64,000 bases of DNA, from contig JAJDVW010000019.1 in NCBI GenBank assembly GCA_022825925.1, forward strand, positions 1-64,000, in the 5' to 3' direction. This document shows positions 29,530 to 38,309 of this stretch, piece after piece. Origin of the DNA: Pseudomonadales bacterium (GTDB lineage Bacteria; Pseudomonadota; Gammaproteobacteria; Pseudomonadales; Azotimanducaceae). Positions within the stretch are counted from its first letter, which is position 1. Each line of letters begins with the position of its first letter. The notes under the pieces are model-generated. The model made no database searches. It was given only the letters and a program-made list of their open reading frames with translations, and had not been told where the DNA came from. Both the position numbers and the translations under genes were made by a program.

Positions 29530-30378
29530 ATGGATGCGCTGTCCGGAGAAGCCCTGCCGGAACGACTGCGGGTCATCCCCGACCCGCCGCGGCGCCTGTA
29601 CGCCCGGGGGGTCGTGGAGGCGCTCGGGGCGCCGTCCGTCGCGATCGTCGGGAGCCGCCGCGCGACCCGGGCGGGGCGGCAGTTCGCGGAGGCGTTGGCC
29701 AGCGATCTCGCGGCGGCGGGCCTGGTGGTCGTGAGCGGCCTGGCGTACGGCATCGATGCCGCCGCGCATCGCGGCGCGCTCGTCGGCGGGGGGCGGACGG
29801 TCGCGGTGCTCGGCAGCGGCCTCGGCCACGTCTATCCGCGACAGCACGCCGCGCTGGCGGCCGAGATCGTGGACGGCGGCGGCGCCCTGTTGTCCGAATA
29901 CCCGGACGACAGGACCCCGCGCAAGCACCAGTTCCCGGAACGCAACCGGCTGATCAGCGGGCTCAGCCTCGGCGTGGTCATCGTCGAGGCGACGACGAAA
30001 AGCGGGTCGCTCATCACGGCTCGCATGGCGGCGGAACAGGGCCGCGAGGTGATGGCCGTGCCGGGGCCGGTCACGAGCCCCCTGTCCGGCGGGTGTCACC
30101 GGCTCCTGAAGAGCGGCGCGGCGCTGATCGAGTCGGCGGACGATGTGCTCTATGCCGTCGGCTACGACACGGTGGAGCGTCCCCGGGAGGATGCCGACGC
30201 CGCGCCCGCGCGCCTGGCGGCGGTGCTCGAACGGGTCGGGGCGGAGACGACGACGCTGGACCAGGTCGTGGCGGCCACGGGCATGGGGCCCGAGGCGGCC
30301 GCGGAGGCCCTGGTGGAGCTCGAGCTGCTCGGGTTTGTCGCGGCCCACCGCGGCGGGTATATTCGGTCGCCTTCCTGA
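29530..30378 (+). CDS. dprA: DNA-processing protein DprA/Smf (282 aa)
   Basis: DprA binds single-stranded DNA and loads RecA during transformation. The Rossmann-like core shows [41 protein letters not shown] and [15 protein letters not shown]-terminal winged helix (about 225-280) is present. It lacks the N-terminal SAM-like domain seen in E. coli Smf, so it is short. The ATG at 29530 is preferred because GAAGGG lies just upstream. A LysM gene often found before dprA is absent. Confidence 0.93.
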   Translation: MDALSGEALPERLRVIPDPPRRLYARGVVEALGAPSVAIVGSRRATRAGRQFAEALASDLAAAGLVVVSGLAYGIDAAAHRGALVGGGRTVAVLGSGLGHVYPRQHAALAAEIVDGGGALLSEYPDDRTPRKHQFPERNRLISGLSLGVVIVEATTKSGSLITARMAAEQGREVMAVPGPVTSPLSGGCHRLLKSGAALIESADDVLYAVGYDTVERPREDADAAPARLAAVLERVGAETTTLDQVVAATGMGPEAAAEALVELELLGFVAAHRGGYIRSPS

Positions 30379-30410
30379 TCCCGAAGGAACGCCAAAGGAG
30401 GCAGCCGCCG

Positions 30411-30911
30411 ATGGCCTGGGTAGCCGTGTTGATGGGCTCGGAGTCTGACTGGCCGACGATGCAGGCCTGCACGGAAGTGCTGTCCGGCCTCGACATCGGT
30501 TTCGAGGTGCGTGTCACGTCGGCGCACCGGACGCCGGAGCAGACGGCGGCCTACGTGGCCGACGCGGTGGAGCGCGACTGCGCCGCGTTCGTCTGCGCCG
30601 CGGGCATGGCGGCCCACCTCGCCGGGGCCGTGGCGGCGCACACCGTGCGGCCGGTCATCGGGGTCCCCATCGCGAGCGGCCCGCTCGCCGGCGCGGACGC
30701 GCTGCTCTCGACGGTGCAGATGCCCGGGGGCATCCCCGTCGCCACGTTGGCGGTCGGCAAGGCCGGCGCGCGCAACGCGGGCTATCTCGCGGCGCAGATC
30801 CTGGCGGTGGCCGATGCGAACCTGGCCACCGCGCTCGGCGCGGACCGGGAGGCGGGACGCGCGCGGGTCGACGCCCAGAACGCGTCCGTGCAACGCGACC
30901 TCGGTCGGTGA
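30411..30911 (+). CDS. purE: N5-carboxyaminoimidazole ribonucleotide mutase PurE (166 aa)
   Basis: PurE converts N5-CAIR to CAIR in purine synthesis. The motifs [19 protein letters not shown] and [11 protein letters not shown] surround the active site. A strong ribosome-binding site, AAAGGAGG, lies 12 bases before the ATG. purK, its usual partner, is not adjacent. The stop overlaps the next start by four bases. Confidence 0.96.
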   Translation: MAWVAVLMGSESDWPTMQACTEVLSGLDIGFEVRVTSAHRTPEQTAAYVADAVERDCAAFVCAAGMAAHLAGAVAAHTVRPVIGVPIASGPLAGADALLSTVQMPGGIPVATLAVGKAGARNAGYLAAQILAVADANLATALGADREAGRARVDAQNASVQRDLGR

Positions 30912-31516
30912 CGGAGCGCGCGCCGGGTCCGACCGACAACGGGAACGTTCCTGAAGCACGGCGGCGGGGCTCGTCGCTTGCCCTGGCGCGCGCGGTGCGT
31001 GTTCTTGCGGACGGCGGCGTGGTCGCACACGCCCTCGAGGGCGTCTGGGGCCTCGCCTGCGATCCGTTCGAGGCCGGCGCCGTGGCGCGCGTGCTGCGGA
31101 TGAAGCGGCGCCCGGTCTCCAAGGGGCTGATCGTCATCGCCGCGTCGCCGGAGCCGTTCTCCGAGGAACTGGGAACGCTGCCCCGGCGCGCCCGCGACGC
31201 CGTGCTCGCGAGCTGGCCCGGCGCCGAGACCTGGGTGGTGCCGAACCGGACTTTCCCGGCGTGGATCACCGGTGGGGCGCCCACGGTCGCGGTCCGCGTC
31301 CCCGCGCACGCGCAGGCCCGCACGCTCGCGGCACGCTTCGGCGGGCCGCTCGTCTCGACCTCGGCGAACTTCTCCGGCTGGCCGCCGGCGCGCAGTGAAC
31401 TCACCGTGCGCAAGCACTTCGGACGGACCGTGGACTGCGTCCTGCCCGGCGCCACCGCGGGGCGGCGCGGTCCTTCGCGCATCCGGGTGGCGGCGAGCGG
31501 CGCGGAGCTCAGATGA
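30908..31516 (+). CDS. tsaC: Threonylcarbamoyl-AMP synthase TsaC (202 aa)
   Basis: TsaC makes the threonylcarbamoyl adenylate used for the t6A modification of ANN-decoding tRNAs. The YrdC fold shows GVWGLACDPF, MKRRPVSKGLIVIA and PLVSTSANFSG. The start is GTG at 30908. It overlaps purE and aroE by four bases each, the usual tsaC-aroE order. A second YrdC-family gene lies at 62567-63178. Confidence 0.93.
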   Translation: MTERAPGPTDNGNVPEARRRGSSLALARAVRVLADGGVVAHALEGVWGLACDPFEAGAVARVLRMKRRPVSKGLIVIAASPEPFSEELGTLPRRARDAVLASWPGAETWVVPNRTFPAWITGGAPTVAVRVPAHAQARTLAARFGGPLVSTSANFSGWPPARSELTVRKHFGRTVDCVLPGATAGRRGPSRIRVAASGAELR

Positions 31517-32316
31517 CGGACCGCTATGCCGTGATCGGCAACCCGGTCGGGCACAGCCTCTCGCCGCGCATACACGCACACTTCGCGGCCGCTACGGGCG
31601 AGGACCTCGCGTACGGGACGCTGCCGGCGGAGGCCTTCGGCGCGGCGGCGGAACGGTTCTTCGGCGGGGGCGGCCGCGGCCTGAACGTCACGTTGCCCTT
31701 CAAGCTCGACGCGTTCGAGTGGGTCACCGCGCGCGGCACGGTACACGGCGCCGCCCGGGACGCGGGGGCGGTCAACACCGTCGCGGTCTCCGGGGAGCGC
31801 GTGGACGGCTACAACACCGACGGTGTCGGGCTGCTGCGCGACCTCGAACACAATCTCGGCGTCGGCATCGCCGGTCGGCGCGTGCTGGTGCTGGGGGCCG
31901 GCGGGGCCGTCCAGGGCGTGCTCGGTCCGCTCCTCGACGCGGGGCCTGGCCGGCTGACGGTGGCGAACCGGACCGTGTCGAAGGCCGAGGGGCTGGCGGC
32001 GGCGTTCTCGGGAGTGCAGGCCGCGGGGCTCGCGGAGCTCGACGCGGGCTACGACGTCGTCATCAACGGGACATCGGCGGGGGTCGGCGGCGGGCGGCCG
32101 GGGATCCAGGCGGAAGTCGTGGACGGCGCCTTCTGCTACGACATGTTCTACACGCTCGACGGCGAGACGCCGTTCTGCCGCTGGTGCGTGGCGTCCGGCG
32201 CGGCGCGGGCCGCCGACGGGCTCGGCATGCTGATCGAGCAAGCGGCGGAGTCGTTCTTCCTCTGGCGCGGCGTGCATCCGCCCACCCGCGGGCTCGCCCG
32301 GTCCCTGGCGGCGTGA
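31513..32316 (+). CDS. aroE: Shikimate dehydrogenase (267 aa)
   Basis: AroE reduces dehydroshikimate with NADPH in aromatic amino acid synthesis. The substrate site has GHSLSPRIHA and the catalytic lysine in NVTLPFKLDA, with the partner Asp in YNTDGVGLLRDL. The NADP site is VLGAGGAVQGVL followed by ANRT. The length is typical. The cox-like subunit II gene starts within its stop codon. Confidence 0.95.
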   Translation: MTDRYAVIGNPVGHSLSPRIHAHFAAATGEDLAYGTLPAEAFGAAAERFFGGGGRGLNVTLPFKLDAFEWVTARGTVHGAARDAGAVNTVAVSGERVDGYNTDGVGLLRDLEHNLGVGIAGRRVLVLGAGGAVQGVLGPLLDAGPGRLTVANRTVSKAEGLAAAFSGVQAAGLAELDAGYDVVINGTSAGVGGGRPGIQAEVVDGAFCYDMFYTLDGETPFCRWCVASGAARAADGLGMLIEQAAESFFLWRGVHPPTRGLARSLAA

Positions 32317-32975
32317 CGGCCGGGCCGGCGGCACGCCGGCGACTCCGGCCGGAGGCGGTGTGGACGACGGTGGCGCTCTTGATGGCCGTCGCCGTCGCCG
32401 TGCCGGCGACGCGGGAACGGCTGGAGCGCGAGACGGCCGGCGGCGCCGACCTCACCATCGAGGTCCGCGCCAGCCAGTGGCGCTGGGAGTACACGTACCT
32501 CGACGCGATGGGCGAACGGCGGTTCGGCTTCGTGAGCGCCGGCGCCACGCCGGACGAAGCGGTCGCCGGTATCGTGCGCAAGGACGACACCTACCTGCGC
32601 GCGGTGGACCGGCCGCTCGTGATCCCGGCGCGGCGCAAGGTGCGCCTGCTCGTCACCTCGGACGACGTCCTGCACGCGTTCTGGATGCCGGACCTCGGGG
32701 TTCGGGCCGATGCGGTGCCCGGCGCGTTCCGCACCGTCTGGGTGATCGCCGACACGCCGGGCACGTACCGGGGCCAGTGCGCTGCGTTCTGCGGCGAGCG
32801 CCATGGCTTCATGCCGGCCGTCGTGGAGGTGCGTTCGGCGGAGGCGTTCGAGGACTGGCAGCGGGACGCCGCGGCGACGCTCGTGGCGGAAGCGCGGGTC
32901 GGCGCGCGGGCGGGAGCGGCGGGTGGTGCGCGGGCGGGAGCGAGGAGCGGGGCGCGGGCGGGAGCGGGCGCGTGA
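32313..32975 (+). CDS. coxB: Haem-copper oxidase subunit II, CuA-type (220 aa)
   Basis: The protein would accept electrons from cytochrome c through a binuclear CuA centre. The cupredoxin domain keeps the expected ligands and spacing: H121 in VLHAFWMPD, then C156-x3-C160-x3-H164-x2-M167 in QCAAFCGERHGFM. The SQWRWEYTY segment is conserved. Only one membrane helix (about 17-32) is evident instead of two. The last 25 residues are an Ala/Gly/Arg tail built from an 8-residue repeat. The GTG start overlaps aroE. Subunits III and CtaG are missing nearby. Confidence 0.88.
   Translation: MTAGPAARRRLRPEAVWTTVALLMAVAVAVPATRERLERETAGGADLTIEVRASQWRWEYTYLDAMGERRFGFVSAGATPDEAVAGIVRKDDTYLRAVDRPLVIPARRKVRLLVTSDDVLHAFWMPDLGVRADAVPGAFRTVWVIADTPGTYRGQCAAFCGERHGFMPAVVEVRSAEAFEDWQRDAAATLVAEARVGARAGAAGGARAGARSGARAGAGA
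32904..32966. repeat. 24-bp tandem repeat at 3' end of subunit II gene
   Basis: The 15-base core GCGCGGGCGGGAGCG occurs at 32904, 32928 and 32952, exactly 24 bases apart. It encodes three 8-residue units starting GARAGA at the C terminus of the subunit II protein. Confidence 0.75.
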
Positions 32976-34392
32976 GGCGCTGGTTCGCGGCGGACCACGA
33001 AACGGTGGGGACCCTGTACCTCGCCCTTGCGGCCGTGCTCCTCGTGGTGGCCGGCGCCGCCGCGCTGGTCGTGCGGGCGGAACTGTTCGCGCCGGGGCTC
33101 GCCATCCTCGCGCCCGCGGAGTTCAACCGCGCCGTCACGGCGCACGGGATGTTCGCGGTGTTCGGGGTCGTGGTCCCGGCCTGCGCCGGCCTCGCCAGCC
33201 GCATCGTCCCGGCGATGGCCGGGGCGCGGGACATGGCGTTTCCCCGTGCGAACGCGTTGGCCTTCTGGCTGTTGGCGCCGGCGCTCGTGCTCCTGGCGGC
33301 GGCGCTGTACGGCAGTCCTCCCGAGCATGTCGGCGGGGCCGCCGGCGTGGGCGGGGTCGTCGGCGTGGAACAGTGGCCGACCGTTCCCGCGGACGCCGCC
33401 GTCATGTTCGCAGGAGGCGTCCTGCTGGTCGCCGTCTCCTGGATGCTCTGCGGCTGGAACGTCGCGACGACCGTGTGGGGCGCCGCGCTCCGGACACGCC
33501 GCTGGCGCGGTTGCCGGTGTTCGCGCGGACGATGGCGCTCTCCGCGGTGACGTGGGTGGTCCTCGGGGCGTCTCTCGCGCTCTGGGCGCTCACCCTGGTC
33601 AACGCGAGCATCGTTGGCGCGGCGCCGGACGCCTTCCGCTACGGGTTCTGGTTCCTCGGCCACCCGGGCAGCTACCTCGTCGTCCTGCCGGTCATCGGCG
33701 TGGTCACCGAAGTGCTGGGCGGAAGTGCGAAACGGCCGCCGTTCGGCCCGGGCGCCATCGTGCAGGCGACCGGCTCGCTCGCGGCCCTGGCGCTGCTCGC
33801 CTGGCTGGGCCGGATGATCCTCGACAAGAGTCTCGCCGGGGAGCTCTTCTTCCTCTACGCGGGCCTGCTTGCCGCGGTGCCCGCGGCCGTCATTGCGGGC
33901 AACTGGGCGGCGACCGTATGGCGGCGGCCCTTCCGCCTCGATGCATCCGTCTCCTTCGCCCTGGCGGCGGCGCTGTTCCTGGCGCTCGGGGTCGTGGCGG
34001 GGGGCCTGCTGCCGCTCGGCGCGCGCTCGGCCGGCAGCGCGATGGAAGCTGCGCACATGCACTACCTGTTCGTCGGGTTCGGGCTGTTCGGCCTGTGCGC
34101 CGGGGTCTACCGGTGGCTGCCCCTGTGGACCGGCCGGGCGTGCGACGAGACGCTCGCGCGGGTACACTTCTGGCTGTCGTTCGTCGGTCTCAACGCAACG
34201 TTCCTGCCGCAGTATCTCGCCGGCGCATCCGGCATGCCGCGGCGCATTCCGGACTATCCCTTGACGCTCGCCGACCTCAACGCGGCCGCCACCGTGGGCG
34301 GATTCCTCCTGGGTTTCGCCCAGGTCGTGTTCCTGTTCGTGGTCCTGAAGGCGGTCCGGGGCGCGGCGGAAAGCGGCGGAGCGGGCCGGTGA
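32972..34392 (+). CDS. Divergent haem-copper oxidase subunit I, frameshifted here
   Basis: This is a twelve-helix COX1-like protein, read in one frame to about 33480 and in another from about 33481. One extra G in the GGGG run at 33477-33480 would restore 473 codons. Haem ligands are kept: H58 (TAHGMFAVF) and H362/H364 (AHMHYLF). The CuB site is not: WAHHM of normal enzymes is W278-LGRM here. HPEVY has become HPGSY (231-235), retaining His and Tyr. Start GTG at 32972 overlaps subunit II. It is probably a non-canonical or inactive oxidase relative rather than a typical aa3 oxidase. Residue numbers assume the corrected frame. Confidence 0.8.
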
Positions 34393-35381
34393 CGGGCGCG
34401 CCCAGGGAACTGCGCGTCCTGGCCGGCGTTGGCGTTGCGCTCGCGCTGGTCGTGGTGGTGCTCGGGGCCTACACGCGGCTGGTCGACGCCGGGCTCGGCT
34501 GCCCCGACTGGCCGGGCTGCTACGGGTTCCTCGGCGTTCCCGAGTCCCCGGAAGAAATCGTCGTCGCGGAGGAACGGTTCCCGGACTCCCCGGTGGAGCC
34601 CGACAAGGCGTGGCCGGAGATGGTGCACCGCTACTTCGCGACCGGGCTCGGGCTGCTCTCGCTCGTCCTCGTGGCCCTCGCCTGGCGCCGCAGGGCGCGG
34701 CTGACCATTCCGCTGACGCTCGCGGTGCTCGTGATCGTGCAGGGGGCGTTCGGCGCATGGACCGTGACGCTCAAGCTGTGGCCGCAGGTGGTGACCGCGC
34801 ACCTGCTCGGGGGGTTCGCGACCCTCGCGCTCCTGTGGCTCTACACGCTGCGTCTCGGCATGGCAGGGAGGGTGACGGTCCCGGCGGCGCTGGCGCGGCC
34901 GGCGGTGCTGGGCATCGCGCTGGTCGTCCTGCAGGTGACGCTGGGCGGCTGGACGTCCTCGAACTACGCCGCGCTGGCATGCCCGGACTTCCCGACCTGT
35001 CACGGCAGCCTGGTGCCGGAGATGGACTTCGCCACGGGGTTCAACGTCCTGCAGGAGATCGGGCCGAACTACCTGGGCGGGGCGCTGTCGAGCGAGGCGC
35101 GCGTCGCGATCCAGATGACCCACCGCCTCGGCGCTTTCGCGGTGCTGTTCGTCGTCGGCTGGCTGGCCTTAAGGATCCGGGGGCGGCTCGGCTGGATCGT
35201 GGGGGGCGTGCTCGCGGTGCAGTTCGGGCTCGGCATCGCCAACGTCCTGCTCGAACTGCCGCTGACCGTCGCGACGGCGCACAACGCGGGCGGCGCGCTG
35301 TTGCTGCTCGCGCTGGTGACGGTGTACGCTGCCGCGCGCGGTTACGTGGGCGGAATCGAAACGCCCGGTGACGGGCACTGA
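34389..35381 (+). CDS. ctaA: Haem A synthase CtaA/COX15 (330 aa)
   Basis: CtaA oxidises the C8 methyl of haem O to give haem A. Eight membrane helices are expected and visible. The two extracytoplasmic cysteine-pair loops are GLGCPDWPGCYG and LACPDFPTCHG. Haem-ligand histidines occur in MVHRYFATG, TAHLLGG, MTHRLG and TAHNAGG. The GTG start overlaps the subunit I stop (GTGA). Its presence implies an A-type haem in the neighbouring oxidase. Confidence 0.93.
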   Translation: MTGAPRELRVLAGVGVALALVVVVLGAYTRLVDAGLGCPDWPGCYGFLGVPESPEEIVVAEERFPDSPVEPDKAWPEMVHRYFATGLGLLSLVLVALAWRRRARLTIPLTLAVLVIVQGAFGAWTVTLKLWPQVVTAHLLGGFATLALLWLYTLRLGMAGRVTVPAALARPAVLGIALVVLQVTLGGWTSSNYAALACPDFPTCHGSLVPEMDFATGFNVLQEIGPNYLGGALSSEARVAIQMTHRLGAFAVLFVVGWLALRIRGRLGWIVGGVLAVQFGLGIANVLLELPLTVATAHNAGGALLLLALVTVYAAARGYVGGIETPGDGH

Positions 35382-35428
35382 CGCGTGCATCCGGACCCGT
35401 CACGGACCGACTCCCGAACGATACGGCC

Positions 35429-36334
35429 ATGAGCGAGACGATCGAACGCGCAGCCGCGCCCTGGCGCGATTACCTCGAGATGACCAAGCCCCGGGTCGTC
35501 CTGCTGATGCTGCTCTGCGCGGCGGTGGGCATGGCCCTCGCCCCGGGTCCGGCTGCGGCCGGCGCCGTCGTCTGGGGGCTGGTGGGCATCGCGCTGGTGG
35601 CCGGGTCCGCGGCCGCCGTCAACCACATCGCCGACGCGCGGATCGACGCGCGCATGGCGCGCACCCGGAATCGGCCGCTGGCGCAGGGGCGCCTCGAGAC
35701 CGGGGCGGGCGTCGCGTTCTCGGCGGTGCTGGGCGTGGCCGGCATGGCGGTGCTGTACTTCCTGGTCAACCCGCTGACGGCCTGGCTGAACTTCCTCTCC
35801 TGGGTCGGGTACGGGTTGGTCTACACGCTCTACCTGAAGCGGGCGACGCCCCAGAACATCGTGATCGGCGGGCTCTTCGGGGCGGCGCCGCCGCTGTTCG
35901 GCTGGACCGCCATTACCAACTCGGTAGGCATCGAGCCGCTCCTGCTCGTGCTCATCATCTTCGTCTGGACGCCGCCGCACTTCTGGGCCCTGGCGCTCGA
36001 CCGCAAGGAAGAGTACGCGGACGCGGGCATCCCCATGCTGCCTGTGACCCACGGGGAGGCGTACACGCGGCGGCAGATCCTGTACTACGCGCTGGGGCTC
36101 GCGCTCGTGAGCGTCCTGCCGTTCCTGACCGGCATGAGCGGCCTCGTCTACCTCGTCGGCGCGCTGGCGCTCGGCGCCCGCTTCCTCTACTGGGCGGTGG
36201 TGCTGTGGCGCGGGGGCGACGAACGGGCGCCGATCGCCACGTTCCGCTACTCGATCATGTACCTGATGGTGCTCTTCGTGCTGCTGCTCGCCGACCACCA
36301 CCTCGTTCCGGGGGGCGCGCTCGCCGCATGGTAG
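35429..36334 (+). CDS. ctaB: Haem O synthase (protohaem IX farnesyltransferase) (301 aa)
   Basis: CtaB (CyoE) adds a farnesyl chain to haem B. The prenyltransferase motif NHIADARIDARMARTRNRPL includes the Asp residues that bind diphosphate-Mg. KRATPQNIVIGG and WTPPHFWALAL are also conserved. It works directly before CtaA in haem A synthesis. The next gene overlaps its last codons. Confidence 0.95.
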   Translation: MSETIERAAAPWRDYLEMTKPRVVLLMLLCAAVGMALAPGPAAAGAVVWGLVGIALVAGSAAAVNHIADARIDARMARTRNRPLAQGRLETGAGVAFSAVLGVAGMAVLYFLVNPLTAWLNFLSWVGYGLVYTLYLKRATPQNIVIGGLFGAAPPLFGWTAITNSVGIEPLLLVLIIFVWTPPHFWALALDRKEEYADAGIPMLPVTHGEAYTRRQILYYALGLALVSVLPFLTGMSGLVYLVGALALGARFLYWAVVLWRGGDERAPIATFRYSIMYLMVLFVLLLADHHLVPGGALAAW

Positions 36335-36957
36335 TCCCGCGCCGGCGGCGCATCCTGGCCTGTGCGGCCGTGCTGGTTGCGGCCTTGGCGGGTTGCGACC
36401 GCGGGGACGCGGTGCCGGCCGAAGCGGTGCCCCAGGCGGAGGACGAGCTGATCGTGCTGCCGGCGCCCCGGGAGATCGCGATTCCGCCGCTGCTCGCGCA
36501 GGATGGGAGCCCGTTCGGGCACGATACGCTGCGCGGCAGGTGGTCGTTCGTCTTCTTCGGCTACGCGTCCTGTCCCGACATCTGCCCGCTCACGATGGCG
36601 ACGCTGCGGGACGCCGAACAGGAGCTTGCGGACGCGCGGTTCCAGGGGGTGTTCGTGAGCGTCGATCCCGAGCGCGACACCCGGGAGGCGATACGCGCAT
36701 ACCTGGAGGCGTTCTCGCCCCGTTTCGTCGGCGTGACGGGGGAAGAGGACGAACTCAGGCGGCTCGGGCTGGAACTGGCGGCGGGCTTCATGCGGACCCC
36801 GGCGCCCGACGGCGTACCGGCGGACCGCTATCTCGTGGACCACTCAGGCCACGTCGCGATCGTGGATCCCGAGGCCCGCTTCACGGCCATCCTCAAGGAC
36901 CCGCGTCGCAGCGAGCATGTCGTGGAGGCGTTCCGGGCGCTCGCCGGGCCCGCCTGA
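36328..36957 (+). CDS. SCO1/SenC copper chaperone lipoprotein (209 aa)
   Basis: SCO proteins deliver copper to CuA of subunit II. A lipoprotein signal (ACAAVLVAALAGC) anchors it in the membrane. The copper site is C-x3-C in YASCPDICPLT together with a distal His in YLVDHSGHVAI. The start ATG at 36328 overlaps the ctaB stop by seven bases. Its presence matches the intact CuA ligands in the subunit II gene. Confidence 0.93.
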   Translation: MVVPRRRRILACAAVLVAALAGCDRGDAVPAEAVPQAEDELIVLPAPREIAIPPLLAQDGSPFGHDTLRGRWSFVFFGYASCPDICPLTMATLRDAEQELADARFQGVFVSVDPERDTREAIRAYLEAFSPRFVGVTGEEDELRRLGLELAAGFMRTPAPDGVPADRYLVDHSGHVAIVDPEARFTAILKDPRRSEHVVEAFRALAGPA

Positions 36958-37049
36958 CCCGGCTTCCGGCCCGGCCGGGCAGGCGGCGCCGGGCTGTTGA
37001 AAACCGCCGCGCCGCTCCCGTATGCTCGCCGCGCGAAACAGAGGTGGGA

Positions 37050-38309
37050 ATGCAGGAAGCCGCGGAGGTCGCGGACGACCCGATCGCGCGATACGCGGCC
37101 GTTCGTCAGCAGACGGAAATGCTGTGTCGTCCCCTGACGGTGGACGACTATGGCGTGCAGCCGATGGACGACGCCAGTCCGCCCAAGTGGCACCTCGCGC
37201 ACACCACCTGGTTCTTCGAGACCTTCCTGCTCAAGCCCTTCCGGGAGCGCTACCGGCCGTTCGCCGAGGGCTTCGAGACGCTCTTCAATTCCTACTACAA
37301 CGGCGTCGGCGAGCCGTTCCCGCGGCCGAGGCGCGGAACGCTCTCGCGGCCGACCGTGGAGGAGGTGTACGCCTACCGGGCGCACGTGGACGAGGCCATG
37401 CGGCCGCTGCTCGCGCGCGGCGACGACGAGATCCGCGCCCGCGTCGAACTCGGCCTGCACCACGAGCAGCAACACCAGGAACTGATCGTCACGGACCTGA
37501 AGTTCACCCTCGGCACGAACCCGCTGCGGCCCGCGTATCGGGACGACCTCGACCGCACGCCGTGCGCGTCTCGGCCGGCGACATTCGTCGACTTCCCGGA
37601 GGGCTTCGTGGAGGTCGGCGCGGCGGGGTCCGGCTTCTGCTTCGACAACGAGACCCCGCGGCATCGCGTCTGGCTACGGCCGTTCGCGGTGGGGGACCGC
37701 CTCGTCACGAACGGCGAGTACCTGGCTTTCATCGACGACGGCGGTTACGGCGCGCCGGCCCTGTGGCTCTCGGACGGCTGGGATGCCGTGCGGCGCGACC
37801 GTTGGGAGGCGCCGCTCTACTGGTACCGGGAGGACGGCGCCTGGTTCGAGTACCGCCTGTCCGGCCCCGCGCCACTCGATCTCCACGCGCCGGTCACGCA
37901 CGTCAGCTTCTACGAGGCGGACGCGTACGCGCGCTGGGCCGGCGCACGCCTGCCGCTGGAAGCGGAATGGGAGTCCGTCGCCGCCCGCTACGGCGAGGAG
38001 GCCGCCGCGGGTCACTTCGTGGACGGCGGACGGCTGCATCCCCGGGCGCCCACGGGCTCCGGCATGGCGCAGCTTTTCGGCGACGTCTGGGAGTGGACCT
38101 CGAGCGCGTACGGCCCCTACCCCGGCTACCGCCCCCTGCCGGGGACGCTCGGCGAGTACAATGGCAAGTTCATGGCCAACCAGGTCGTGCTGCGCGGCGG
38201 GTCCTGCGCGACGCCGCCCGGCCACGTGCGGGCCACCTATCGCAACTTCTTCCATGGTCCCGACCGCTGGCAGTTCAGCGGCATCCGGCTCGCACGCGAT
38301 GCCGGGTAG
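37050..38309 (+). CDS. egtB: Ergothioneine synthase EgtB (419 aa)
   Basis: This iron enzyme joins hercynine to a cysteine-type thiol and forms the sulfoxide intermediate. The DinB-like N-terminal half binds iron through HLAHTTWFFE and HHEQQHQE. The FGE-sulfatase-like C-terminal half runs from FVEVGAAG to RATYRNFFHGPDRWQFSGIR. GAGGTGG lies just before the ATG. It overlaps egtD by 11 bases. No egtA, egtC or egtE gene is seen, so the thiol donor and the C-S lyase step are unknown here. Confidence 0.93.
   Translation: MQEAAEVADDPIARYAAVRQQTEMLCRPLTVDDYGVQPMDDASPPKWHLAHTTWFFETFLLKPFRERYRPFAEGFETLFNSYYNGVGEPFPRPRRGTLSRPTVEEVYAYRAHVDEAMRPLLARGDDEIRARVELGLHHEQQHQELIVTDLKFTLGTNPLRPAYRDDLDRTPCASRPATFVDFPEGFVEVGAAGSGFCFDNETPRHRVWLRPFAVGDRLVTNGEYLAFIDDGGYGAPALWLSDGWDAVRRDRWEAPLYWYREDGAWFEYRLSGPAPLDLHAPVTHVSFYEADAYARWAGARLPLEAEWESVAARYGEEAAAGHFVDGGRLHPRAPTGSGMAQLFGDVWEWTSSAYGPYPGYRPLPGTLGEYNGKFMANQVVLRGGSCATPPGHVRATYRNFFHGPDRWQFSGIRLARDAG

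Noticed and set aside
33473..33490. Programmed ribosomal frameshift in the oxidase subunit I gene
   Set aside because: No convincing slippery heptamer or downstream pseudoknot was noticed. A missing G in a homopolymer explains the break more simply. Not fully excluded.
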